From contig NC_014100.1 of the NCBI RefSeq assembly GCF_000092285.1, forward strand, positions 186,001 through 250,000: 64,000 nt of DNA. Reading direction: 5' to 3'. Below, in pieces: positions 56,145 through 64,000 of the stretch (its first letter is position 1; the number at the start of each line of letters is the position of its first letter). The DNA comes from Caulobacter segnis ATCC 21756 (GTDB lineage: Bacteria > Pseudomonadota > Alphaproteobacteria > Caulobacterales > Caulobacteraceae). Under the pieces are notes generated by a model. It was not told the DNA's origin. It ran no database searches and saw only the letters and a list, made by a program, of their open reading frames with translations. Position numbers and translations under genes: made by a program.

Positions 56145-57488
56145 TCAGGGCTGGCCGCCCGGCGCGGGCTTGGCCGGCTCGGCGGGCGCGCTGCTGTCCA
56201 TGCTGAACTGGAACGGCACCGTGACCTTAAGGCCATCAAGCGTGTCGCCCTCCTTGGTCCAGGGGTTCATGCGCATCAGCGCCGCGGCCTTGATGGCGGC
56301 CGCGCCGAAGTCGAGCCCCGCCGGCGTCTCGCGGGCGGCTTCGCAGTTGGCGAGCCGTCCCTCGGCGGTGACCACGCAGGTGGCCGCCGCCTGGCCGGCC
56401 AGCACCTTGGCCTTGAGCGCGGCCTCCGGATAGATGAGCGCCATGCCCTCGGGCGTCAGGGTCGCGACCCAGCGCGGCTTGGTCAGCTTGCGATTGTCGG
56501 GCGAGGCCGGATCGCGGAAGCGGAAGGGCACATCGACCTTGTAGTCGCGAAGATGCTTGTCGTCCGGGGCGACATTCACCTGGAACAGCTTGGAGAGGTC
56601 CTGAGCGGCGCGCCCGAAGCCCTTGCCGCGGGGCTCCTCGGAAATGACGTCGCAAGACCGCAGTTGACCCGTCTTGGCCAGGACGCAGCGCAGGGCGGCT
56701 TGGCCCGACGACAAACCCGCCGCGCCCTTTGGCCAGACCGCGGCGACCTCGGCCTGGGTGGGCACGCGGGTCCAAGGCGGATCGAGCACGATGGGCGTGG
56801 TGTTCAGCGGCGCGGCGCCCGTCGGCGCCTCCCAGATGATCGGAATGGAGACGTCGCCGCCGGGCACGGCCTTGCCGCCACGGATCTTGGGCGACAAGCG
56901 GAACTGCGGAGCCAATTGAAGGCCCGCCGCGCCGAAATTCATGCCCGCCGGCTCTTCGGAGCGAACCTTGCAAGCGTCTAGGAAGCCTTCGACCGTGACC
57001 TTGCAATGGATGGTCGCGCGGCCGCCCACTCGCTTATCCAGCGCCGCTTTCGGAAAGACATTGGCCAGGTCGCGTCCGTTCGGCTTGCGGATCCAATCGG
57101 GATTGGCGTCGCCGGGCGCGAGAAACTCCAAGAGACTTTTCACCGGGCGGCCTTCGACGGAGGCGCCCGTCTCGTCCGTGGTCTTGATGCGCTCGTAGCC
57201 CACCACCGACAGCGCCGCCTCGCCGAAGCCCTGGCCCGCCGGCGCCTCCTTCAGCACCTTGCAGTCGGCGAGCTTGCCGTCCTTTGTCGCGACGCATCCC
57301 AGCAGGGCGCGGCCCGTCACCGTGGCGCCCTTCGGGAAGGCGGCCTTCATCTTGGCGTCCGGCACGGAGGTGACGAAGCGAGGACGCCAGCCGGTCTGCG
57401 GCGGGCCTTCATCATTGTCGTCGGCGTGAGCGGCGGTAAGCGAAACCCCGGCCATCAGCATGGCCGCCAGAATTTTACGCGACAGCAT
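56145..57488 (-). CDS. Exported protein with four TonB-C-like repeats
   Basis: A 447-residue secreted protein from ATG 57488; signal peptide at 1-23. Four repeats follow, each with two cysteines 11 residues apart: C65/C76, C162/C173, C268/C279 and C371/C382. Each repeat reads like G-x-A-x-x-x-C-V-x-x-x-G-x-L-x-x-C, then E-x-P-x-G-x-x-F-G-x-A-A, the core of TonB C-terminal domains. No N-terminal helix anchor of a TonB protein is present. The tail is proline- and alanine-rich. A periplasmic binding role is inferred; the repeat number is unusual. Confidence 0.85.
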   Translation of the reverse strand: MLSRKILAAMLMAGVSLTAAHADDNDEGPPQTGWRPRFVTSVPDAKMKAAFPKGATVTGRALLGCVATKDGKLADCKVLKEAPAGQGFGEAALSVVGYERIKTTDETGASVEGRPVKSLLEFLAPGDANPDWIRKPNGRDLANVFPKAALDKRVGGRATIHCKVTVEGFLDACKVRSEEPAGMNFGAAGLQLAPQFRLSPKIRGGKAVPGGDVSIPIIWEAPTGAAPLNTTPIVLDPPWTRVPTQAEVAAVWPKGAAGLSSGQAALRCVLAKTGQLRSCDVISEEPRGKGFGRAAQDLSKLFQVNVAPDDKHLRDYKVDVPFRFRDPASPDNRKLTKPRWVATLTPEGMALIYPEAALKAKVLAGQAAATCVVTAEGRLANCEAARETPAGLDFGAAAIKAAALMRMNPWTKEGDTLDGLKVTVPFQFSMDSSAPAEPAKPAPGGQP

Positions 57489-57601
57489 ACAAACCCCCAC
57501 GCGATACTCGACGCACGACGCGTCGCCGCTCGACCCTAGGTGGAGGCTAAGACAGCCGCTCGCGCCGCGCCAGAGGGTTTCCGCAGCCCTCCGGTCCCCC
57601 T

Positions 57602-60502
57602 ATGTTCGCGGCCATGACCGACGTCGTTTCCGAATCCCCGCCCGCCGCGCACCTGACCCAGGATGGTCCGGCCCTTCGCCTCTTCCTGGTCGACGGCTCG
57701 GCCTATCTGTTCCGCGCCTATCACGCCCTGCCGCCGCTGACGCGCAAGAGCGACGGGCTGCCGGTCGGGGCGGTGCAGGGCTTCTGCAACATGCTGTGGA
57801 AGCTGCTTCGCGACATGCAGGGCGACACGCCCACGCACCTGGCCGTGATCTGGGACCATTCGGAAAAGACGTTCCGCAACACGCTCTACGACCAGTACAA
57901 GGCCCACCGTCCGCCGCCGCCCGAGGACCTGATCCCGCAGTTCCCGCTGGTGCGGGAAGCGACGCGGGCCTTCGGCGTGCCCGCGATCGAGCTGCCGGGC
58001 TACGAGGCCGACGACCTGATCGCCGCCTATGCCTGCAAGGCCCGCGAGGTCGGCGGCGAGGCGGTGATCGTCTCGTCCGACAAGGACCTGATGCAGCTGG
58101 TCGGCGACGGCGTCTCGATGTTCGACCCCATGAAGAACGTCCGCATCGAGCGCGAGCAGGTGTTCGAGAAGTTCGGCGTCTATCCGGAGCAGGTCGTTGA
58201 CGTTCAGGCCCTGTGCGGCGACAGCGTCGACAATGTGCCGGGCGCGCCGGGCATCGGCATCAAGACCGCCGCCCAGCTGATCACCGAGTTCGGCGACCTC
58301 GATACGCTTCTGGAGCGGGCCGGCGAGATCAAGCAGCCCAAGCGCCGCGAGACGCTGATCAACTTCGCCGACCAGATCCGCCTGTCGCGGGCGCTGGTGA
58401 AGCTGGATTGCGACACCCCGCTGCCCGAGCCGCTGGACGACCTGAAGGTGCGCGAGCCGGACAAGGAGGTGCTGGCCGCCTTCCTTGACCAGATGGAGTT
58501 CCGCTCGCTGGCGCGCCGGGTTGGCGACGGCTCGGCCGCCGCCGTCCCAGGCTCGCTCGACCGTCCCGCCGCGCCGCCCAAGGCGCCGGTCTCGACCGTG
58601 TCCTACATGGGCGCGGCCGCCCGCGCGGCGGCTCAGCCCGTCGCCGAGCCGGTGACGATCGATCACGCGGCCTATGCCTGCGTGCGCGATCTCGAGACAT
58701 TGCGGGCCTGGGTCGACAAGGCCACCGCCAAGGGCGTGGTGGCGTTCGACACCGAGACCGACGCGTTGTCGTCGGCCACCGCCGGCCTGTGCGGCGTCTC
58801 CCTGGCCATCGCGCCGGGCGAGGCCTGCTACATCCCGGTCGGCCACTGCGAGAAGGAAGGCCTGGCGCTCGAAGCCGCCGCCGACCTCGTCCAGATCCCG
58901 CTGGCCGACGTGATCGCGACGCTGAAGCCGCTGCTGGAGGACCCGGCGGTGCTGAAGGTGGCGCAGAACGCCAAGTACGACATCGCCGTCCTGGCCCGGC
59001 ACGGGATCCAGGTGTCCCCCATCGAAGACACCATGCTGATCAGCTACGTGCTGGAGGCGGGGCTGCATGGCCACGGCATGGACGAGCTGTCGGAGCTGTG
59101 GCTGGGCCACAAGCCGATCCCGTTCAAGCAGGTGGCCGGCACGGGCAAGGCGCAGATCAGCTTCAAGCACGTGGCGCTCTCCGAAGCGACCGCCTACGCC
59201 GCCGAGGACGCCGACGTCACCTTGCGGCTCTACGAGACTCTCAAGCCGCGCCTGGCGCGCGAGGGTCTGCTGACCGTCTACGAAACGCTCGAGCGTCCGA
59301 TGCCGGCCGTGCTGGCGGCGATGGAGAACGACGGCATCAAGGTCGATCCGGAAGCCCTGCGCCGGCTCTCCAACGAGTTCTCGCTGCGCATGGCCGAGTT
59401 CGAGGCGCGCGCCACCGAGCTGGTCGGCCGGCCGTTCAATCTGGGCAGTCCCAAGCAGATCGGCGACGTGCTGTTCGGCGAGATGCAGATCAAGGGCGGC
59501 AAGAAGACGGCCACCGGCCAATGGTCCACCGACAGCGACGTGCTGGAGAGCCTGGCGCTGGAGCACGAGCTGCCGCGCGTGCTGCTGGACTGGCGCCAAC
59601 TGTCGAAGCTGAAGGGCACCTATACCGAGAACCTGGTGGCGGCGATCGCCGAGCGCACGGGACGGGTGCATACCTCCTACGCCCTGGCGGCGACCACGAC
59701 GGGGCGGCTGTCGTCGTCCGATCCGAACCTGCAGAACATCCCGGTCCGCACCGAGGAAGGCCGCAAGATCCGCAAGGCCTTCATCGCGCCGCAGGGCAAG
59801 GTGTTGATCAGCGCCGACTACAGCCAGATCGAGCTGCGCCTCCTGGCCCATATCGGCGACATCCCGCAGCTGAAGCGGGCGTTCCAGGAAGGCCTCGACA
59901 TCCACGCCATGACGGCCTCGGAGATGTTCGACACGCCGATCGAGGGCATGGATCCGATGATCCGCCGCCGGGCCAAAGCCATCAACTTCGGCATCGTCTA
60001 CGGCATCAGCGCCTTTGGCCTGGCCAACCAGCTTGGCATCCCGCAGGGCGAGGCCGGGGCCTATATCAAGACCTATTTCGAGCGCTTCCCGGGCATCCAG
60101 GCCTATATGGATGCGACCAAGGCCTTCGTGCGCGAGCACGGCTACGTCACGACCATTTTCGGCCGGAAGATCAACATCCCGGAGATCCAGGCCAAGTCCG
60201 TGGGGCAGCGGCAGTTCGCCGAGCGGGCGGCCATCAACGCGCCGATCCAGGGCGCGGCGGCGGACGTCATGCGGCGGGCGATGATCCGCATGCCCGAGGC
60301 GCTTCAGGCCGCGGGCCTGTCGGCCCGCATGCTCCTGCAGGTGCACGACGAACTGGTCTTCGAGGCGCCCGAGGCCGAGGCCGAGACGGCCCGTGGGGTC
60401 ATCGCCAATGTGATGGAAAAAGCGGCAGAACCGGCCGTCGCTCTGTCCGTGCCGCTGACGGTCGAAGTGCGCGCCGCGCACAACTGGGACGAGGCGCACT
60501 AG
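57602..60502 (+). CDS. polA: DNA polymerase I
   Basis: A 966-residue polymerase with all three domains. The 5-to-3 nuclease has LVDGSAYLFRAYHALPP and EADDLIAAYACK. The 3-to-5 proofreading domain keeps its acidic residues (VAFDTETDAL, NAKYDIAVLA, YAAEDADV). The polymerase has TTTGRLSSSDPNLQNIPVRT, SADYSQIELRLLAH and LQVHDELVFEAP. It fills gaps in replication and repair. The first ATG is at 57602; ATG 57614 (MTDVVSES) is equally plausible. Confidence 0.97.
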   Translation: MFAAMTDVVSESPPAAHLTQDGPALRLFLVDGSAYLFRAYHALPPLTRKSDGLPVGAVQGFCNMLWKLLRDMQGDTPTHLAVIWDHSEKTFRNTLYDQYKAHRPPPPEDLIPQFPLVREATRAFGVPAIELPGYEADDLIAAYACKAREVGGEAVIVSSDKDLMQLVGDGVSMFDPMKNVRIEREQVFEKFGVYPEQVVDVQALCGDSVDNVPGAPGIGIKTAAQLITEFGDLDTLLERAGEIKQPKRRETLINFADQIRLSRALVKLDCDTPLPEPLDDLKVREPDKEVLAAFLDQMEFRSLARRVGDGSAAAVPGSLDRPAAPPKAPVSTVSYMGAAARAAAQPVAEPVTIDHAAYACVRDLETLRAWVDKATAKGVVAFDTETDALSSATAGLCGVSLAIAPGEACYIPVGHCEKEGLALEAAADLVQIPLADVIATLKPLLEDPAVLKVAQNAKYDIAVLARHGIQVSPIEDTMLISYVLEAGLHGHGMDELSELWLGHKPIPFKQVAGTGKAQISFKHVALSEATAYAAEDADVTLRLYETLKPRLAREGLLTVYETLERPMPAVLAAMENDGIKVDPEALRRLSNEFSLRMAEFEARATELVGRPFNLGSPKQIGDVLFGEMQIKGGKKTATGQWSTDSDVLESLALEHELPRVLLDWRQLSKLKGTYTENLVAAIAERTGRVHTSYALAATTTGRLSSSDPNLQNIPVRTEEGRKIRKAFIAPQGKVLISADYSQIELRLLAHIGDIPQLKRAFQEGLDIHAMTASEMFDTPIEGMDPMIRRRAKAINFGIVYGISAFGLANQLGIPQGEAGAYIKTYFERFPGIQAYMDATKAFVREHGYVTTIFGRKINIPEIQAKSVGQRQFAERAAINAPIQGAAADVMRRAMIRMPEALQAAGLSARMLLQVHDELVFEAPEAEAETARGVIANVMEKAAEPAVALSVPLTVEVRAAHNWDEAH

Positions 60503-60691
60503 CGCTATAATAGTGTTTTGAATACCTAAAATGAGTTGCCTCAAAAACCGTGTGCGACACTACGTCGCGTCAGGGTTAATGCCCCTGAAACCTTACCTGC
60601 GCGAAAATTGGGCTCTGAGATGAGGTTTTGAGCGCCGGCGTAGTCTAGCCGCTTTCCGAACCTCAGTCGTTTATGACGAGGAGTTCGTGCG

Positions 60692-62638
60692 GTGTCTTTC
60701 GGCAACCTGAAGATCCCCCAAAAGCTGATGGTGGTCTTCGCCGTCATGCTCGCGACGATCATGGCGATGGGCGTCGCCCTGTATGTCAACAAGGTCAATC
60801 TCGGCCGGTCGGTCGAGCGGACCGAGCGGGCCTATGAAATGCTGCGCGCGGCCGACACGGCGGCGTTCCGCCTGACCCGCCAGGAGAACTCGCTGCGTGG
60901 GTTCCTGCTCTCGGCCGACCCCTACTACGTCAAGCGCCTGGAAGAGGCCCACAAGCCGAAGTTCCTGAAGGCCCTCGACAAGCTCAAGACGCTGGCCGAC
61001 GGCGACGCCGAAGACCTCGCGCGGATCACCGCCGTCGAGACCACCTATGCCAACTATCGCAAGATGGCGATCGAGCCGGGCGAGCAGCTGGGCGCCGATC
61101 CCGCCACGCGCGCCCAGGCCGTCGAACTCGTCCGCAACGACGGCGTGGCTGACCAGGCCGTGGGCCCGGTCGAAGACGCGATCGAGGCGATCACCAAGAA
61201 CGCCGAGGAAGAGTTGGCCACCGAAGCCGCCGCCCAGAAGAAGGCCTCGATGCAGTCGACGCTCGTCCTGGCCCTCGGCATCCTGATCACCGCCGGCATC
61301 GCCATCGCGGGCGGCCTGCTGCTGACCGGCGCCATCGCTCGCCCCGTCGCCGCCATGACCAACGCCATGCGCCGCCTGGCGGCCGGCGACAACGGCGTCG
61401 AAGTCCCCGCCATGGGCCGCAAGGACGAGATCGGCGACATGGCCGCCGCCGTCCTCTACTTCAAGGACGCGGCGATCGAGAAGATCCGCATCGAACAGGC
61501 CGCCGCCGAAGAACGCCAGGCCGCGGAAAGCGAGCGCGCCGCGAACGAAGCCGAGAAGGCCGCTTCCGCCCGTGAGGACGCCTCGGCGATCACCGCGCTG
61601 AACGAGGCCCTGGACCACATGGCCTCGGGCGACCTGACCCATCGCATCGTCGTGCCGTTCGCGCCGAAGGCCGAAAGCCTGAAGACCAACTTCAACGCCG
61701 CCGCCGACCGCATGCAGCAGGCCATCCAGGCGATCGGCCGCGCGACCAGCGGCGTCAACAGCGGCGCCGACGAGATCGCGGACGCCTCGGACAACCTGTC
61801 GCGTCGCACCGAGCAGCAGGCCGCCAGCCTGGAAGAGACCGCCGCCGCCCTGGACGAGATCACCGCCACCGTGCGCAAGACCGCTTCGGGCGCTAAGGAG
61901 GCCTCGCAAGTGGTGGCCACCGCGCGCACCGACGCCGAACGCTCGGGCTCGATCGTCAGTCAGGCCGTTTCGGCCATGAGCGAGATCGAGACCTCGTCCA
62001 GCCAGATCAGCCAGATCATCGGCGTGATCGACGAGATCGCCTTCCAGACCAACCTGCTGGCCCTCAACGCCGGCGTCGAAGCCGCCCGGGCGGGCGAAGC
62101 CGGCAAGGGCTTCGCGGTCGTCGCCCAGGAAGTTCGCGCCCTGGCCCAGCGCTCGGCCGAAGCCGCCAAGGAGATCAAGGCCCTGATCTCGACCTCGACC
62201 CAGCAGGTCGAGGCCGGCGTGGACCTGGTCGGCCAGACCGGCGAGGCGCTGCAGCGCATCGTCGATCAGGTCGCCACGATCGACGCCCTGGTCACCGAGA
62301 TCGCCGCGTCGGCCGCCGAGCAGGCCACGGGCCTGAACGAGGTCAACTCCGCCGTGAACCAGATGGACCAGGTCGTTCAGCAGAACGCCGCCATGGTCGA
62401 GGAAGCCACGGCCGCGACGCACTCGCTGAAGGGCGAGGCCCGCTCGCTCAGCGAGATGGTCGCGCGTTTCCGCGTCGCTCAAGGCGCCGCCGCGACGGCT
62501 TCGGCCGCGCCTTCCGCGCCCGCCCCCGCGCCCGTGCAGCAAGCCGCGGCTGCGCCGCGTCCCGCGCGGTCGGTTCGTCCTGGGCGCAGCTCCGGATCGG
62601 CGGCGGTGGCTGTCTCCGAGGACTGGGAAGAGTTCTAG
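60692..62638 (+). CDS. Methyl-accepting chemotaxis protein
   Basis: A 648-residue inner-membrane receptor. Helices near residues 10-32 and 190-212 bracket a helical periplasmic CHASE3-like sensor. One HAMP follows the second helix, and a second HAMP-like segment lies around residue 300. The signalling hairpin contains [24 protein letters not shown]. The C-terminus ends SEDWEEF, resembling the CheR-binding W-x-x-F pentapeptide. Start is GTG 60692 with GAGGAG upstream. No che genes are adjacent, so it is an orphan receptor locus. Confidence 0.95.
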   Translation: MSFGNLKIPQKLMVVFAVMLATIMAMGVALYVNKVNLGRSVERTERAYEMLRAADTAAFRLTRQENSLRGFLLSADPYYVKRLEEAHKPKFLKALDKLKTLADGDAEDLARITAVETTYANYRKMAIEPGEQLGADPATRAQAVELVRNDGVADQAVGPVEDAIEAITKNAEEELATEAAAQKKASMQSTLVLALGILITAGIAIAGGLLLTGAIARPVAAMTNAMRRLAAGDNGVEVPAMGRKDEIGDMAAAVLYFKDAAIEKIRIEQAAAEERQAAESERAANEAEKAASAREDASAITALNEALDHMASGDLTHRIVVPFAPKAESLKTNFNAAADRMQQAIQAIGRATSGVNSGADEIADASDNLSRRTEQQAASLEETAAALDEITATVRKTASGAKEASQVVATARTDAERSGSIVSQAVSAMSEIETSSSQISQIIGVIDEIAFQTNLLALNAGVEAARAGEAGKGFAVVAQEVRALAQRSAEAAKEIKALISTSTQQVEAGVDLVGQTGEALQRIVDQVATIDALVTEIAASAAEQATGLNEVNSAVNQMDQVVQQNAAMVEEATAATHSLKGEARSLSEMVARFRVAQGAAATASAAPSAPAPAPVQQAAAAPRPARSVRPGRSSGSAAVAVSEDWEEF

Positions 62639-62662
62639 GATCCAGGCCGTCAAACGCAGAGA

Positions 62663-62697
62663 GGCTCTCCGGGCGACCGGGGAGCCTTTTCTCTTTG
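62663..62697 (+). terminator. Terminator of the chemotaxis receptor gene
   Basis: GGCTCTCCGG and CCGGGGAGCC pair with one mismatch around GCGA, followed by TTTTCTCTTT. It begins 24 bp past the stop. Confidence 0.9.
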
Positions 62698-62700
62698 GCC

Positions 62701-62865
62701 TCAGTCGATCGGGATCGTCTGAAAGGCCGATTGCGTGGGTTGTGGTTCGTGACTTGCGCCGGGCGTCGGCAAGGCCAGGCCGATGGCGGCGGCCACAAGC
62801 AGAGCAATGGCGAAAAAGGCCCTCGCGGCCATGGCGTTCCGGGTCCGTGTTGTTGCAGCGACCAT
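62701..62865 (-). CDS. Possible small exported peptide
   Basis: A 54-residue frame from ATG 62865, or 43 residues from ATG 62832. It contains one hydrophobic helix (RAFFAIALLVAAAIGLALP) and a short polar end. It could be a secreted peptide or chance. A hairpin sits right at its 5-prime side, leaving no room for a promoter, which weighs against it. Confidence 0.3.
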   Translation of the reverse strand: MVAATTRTRNAMAARAFFAIALLVAAAIGLALPTPGASHEPQPTQSAFQTIPID

Positions 62866-62869
62866 GATA

Positions 62870-62903
62870 AAGGCCGGAAACCGCCCTGACGGTTCCCGGC
62901 CTT
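62870..62903 (-). terminator. Terminator of the thiolase gene
   Basis: AAGGCCGGAAACCG and CGGTTCCCGGCCTT form a 14-bp stem with one mismatch and a 6-base loop, followed leftward by TTTATC. It lies 70 bp past the thiolase stop. Confidence 0.75.
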
Positions 62904-62972
62904 CAATGTCGGATCTCGGCGATCTTGGCGCTCCTTGTTGATGGGCGCCGTCGTCCTCCGTCCTGATCGAAA

Positions 62973-64000
62973 TCAGAAGATCTCGAACAGGCCGGCCGCG
63001 CCCATCCCGCCGCCGATGCACATCGTCACCACGCCCAGCTTGGCCTTGCGGCGCTTGCCTTCCAGCAGGAGGTGGCCGGCGCAGCGGGCGCCGGTCATGC
63101 CGAAGGGGTGGCCGATGGCGATCGAGCCGCCGTTGACGTTGTACTTCTCCGGATCGATGCCCAGGCGGTCACGGCTGTAGAGGCACTGGCTGGCGAAGGC
63201 CTCGTTCAGCTCCCACAGGTCGATGTCGTCGACCTTCAGCCCGTGGCGTTCCAAGAGGCGCGGCACGGCGAAGACGGGGCCGATGCCCATCTCGTCGGGC
63301 TCGCAGCCGGCGATGGCGAAGCCCCGGATGGCGCCCAGCGGCTCGAGGTTGCGGCGAGCGGCCTCCTTGGCCTCCATCACCACCACGGCGGCGGCGCCGT
63401 CCGACAGCTGGCTGGCGTTGCCGGCGGTGACGAAGTTGCCTTCGCCCATCACCGGCTTGAGGCTGGCCAGGCCCTCCAGCGTCGTCTCCGGGCGATTGCA
63501 CTCGTCCTTGGTGACCACGTAGTCGACCAGGCTCTCTTCCTTGGTCTCCTTGTTGACCACCTTCATCTTGGTGGCCATCGGCACGATCTCGTTGTCGAAC
63601 AGGCCGGCGGCCTGGGCGGCGGCGATGCGCTGCTGGCTGCGCAGCGAATATTCGTCCTGATACTCGCGGCTGATATTGTAGCGCTTGGCCACGATGTCGG
63701 CCGTGTCGATCATCGCCATCCAGAGGGCCGGATGGGTCTGCATCAGCTTCTCTTCGGTGATGTGGAAGCGGTTCATGTGACCGCCGCCTTGCACCAGCGA
63801 GATCGACTCCACGCCGCCGCCGATCGCGACGTCGGCCCCGTCGTTGCGGACGTAGTTGGCGGCCGTGGCGATCGCCTGCAGGCCCGACGAGCAGAAGCGG
63901 TTGACGGTCTGGCCCGAGGTGGTGACCGGCAGGCCGGCCCACATGGCGGCGTTGCGGGCGACGTTCATGCCGGTGGCGCCTTCGGGACCGCCGCAGCCCA
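62973..64000 (-). CDS. Acetyl-CoA acyltransferase (thiolase), N-terminus cut off by window edge
   Basis: A thiolase missing its first part. The acyl-accepting cysteine is in [10 protein letters not shown]. The other catalytic blocks are [23 protein letters not shown] and CIGGGMGAA, with the last cysteine acting as the base. The frame is open to the window end at 64000. It belongs to the degradative or acetoacetyl-CoA thiolase family, and its role in fatty-acid oxidation is likely but not certain. Confidence 0.95.
   Translation of the reverse strand, partial: GCGGPEGATGMNVARNAAMWAGLPVTTSGQTVNRFCSSGLQAIATAANYVRNDGADVAIGGGVESISLVQGGGHMNRFHITEEKLMQTHPALWMAMIDTADIVAKRYNISREYQDEYSLRSQQRIAAAQAAGLFDNEIVPMATKMKVVNKETKEESLVDYVVTKDECNRPETTLEGLASLKPVMGEGNFVTAGNASQLSDGAAAVVVMEAKEAARRNLEPLGAIRGFAIAGCEPDEMGIGPVFAVPRLLERHGLKVDDIDLWELNEAFASQCLYSRDRLGIDPEKYNVNGGSIAIGHPFGMTGARCAGHLLLEGKRRKAKLGVVTMCIGGGMGAAGLFEIF

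Noticed and set aside
57536..60544. 1002-residue open frame opposite polA
   Set aside because: It covers polA exactly on the other strand and has low-complexity composition. polA carries all catalytic motifs.
60570..60600. Possible CtrA site (TTAA-N7-TTAA) before the chemotaxis receptor gene
   Set aside because: Only the first TTAA half is present; the second half reads GAAA. Too weak to report as a feature.
62701..63021. 106-residue frame upstream of the small exported peptide
   Set aside because: The first half runs through the thiolase terminator hairpin and has an arginine-rich, non-coding look.

Overview
The window is chromosomal DNA of a Caulobacter-like alphaproteobacterium. It is very GC-rich and dense in genes, often with 4-base stop/start overlaps. 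It carries a clear DivL (769 residues with Tyr550 in the place of the usual histidine), the flagellin-modification pair FlmA/FlmB, the chvI-chvG-hprK-EIIA-HPr cluster, and a GTTC-N7-GTTC SOS box before mmcB. Nothing in it looks like a prophage, plasmid or integrative element. No rRNA, tRNA, CRISPR or insertion sequence was seen.

Layout. 1-3.8 kb: end-truncated CYTH-CHAD protein, biotin synthase, a small hypothetical, a 0.9-kb gene-poor stretch with GC-rich inverted repeats, and a secreted PRC-barrel protein. 4-7 kb: hemerythrin protein, two hypothetical envelope proteins, and a 0.5-kb gap with a 27-bp-arm hairpin. 7-10.5 kb: HPr, EIIA, HPr kinase and ChvG/ChvI, all reading leftward. 10.7-15.2 kb: a conserved hypothetical, then a lectin-like/membrane/patatin protein coupled to a 66-residue protein. 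15.4-17.3 kb: EthD-like protein and an HWE kinase with its receiver. 17.5-25 kb: FlmB/FlmA, a frameshifted FliL-like protein, TadA, pseudouridine synthase, CPBP protease, TMEM175-like channel, RsmD and a YjhX-type protein. 25-29 kb: AsmA protein, then HAD, pterin dehydratase and SDR genes with two matching TCAAAC-N4-GTTTGA palindromes. 29-34.4 kb: RegA/RegB, divergent SenC, a frameshifted DUF2200 gene, PHB depolymerase and a YgjP-like peptidase. 34.5-40.4 kb: bifunctional PBP1a, an SdpI/SdpR-like pair, RecQ, a DUF883-like protein and MmcB. 40.4-48 kb: alpha/beta hydrolase with divergent OhrR-type regulator, lipoproteins including a lipocalin, a ferritin-like di-iron protein, a frameshifted sirtuin, a GFA protein, two AraC regulators, and a SWIM protein with a zincin-like peptidase. 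48-64 kb: DivL, AhcY, pyridoxal kinase, a frameshifted beta-lactamase-like protein, RarD, Asd, a four-repeat TonB-C-like protein, PolA, a chemotaxis receptor and an end-truncated thiolase.

How the genes fit together. Several clusters are signalling units: PTS-Ntr plus ChvGI, RegBA/SenC, the HWE kinase and receiver, and DivL. Others are envelope or housekeeping genes. Four genes are broken by a single-base indel while their downstream frames keep full family similarity. Sequencing or assembly errors are at least as likely as true pseudogenes. The least familiar items are the LecA-like/TM/patatin fusion, the four-repeat TonB-C-like protein, the paired PsrA-like operators, and the duplicated C-terminal tail behind the di-iron gene.
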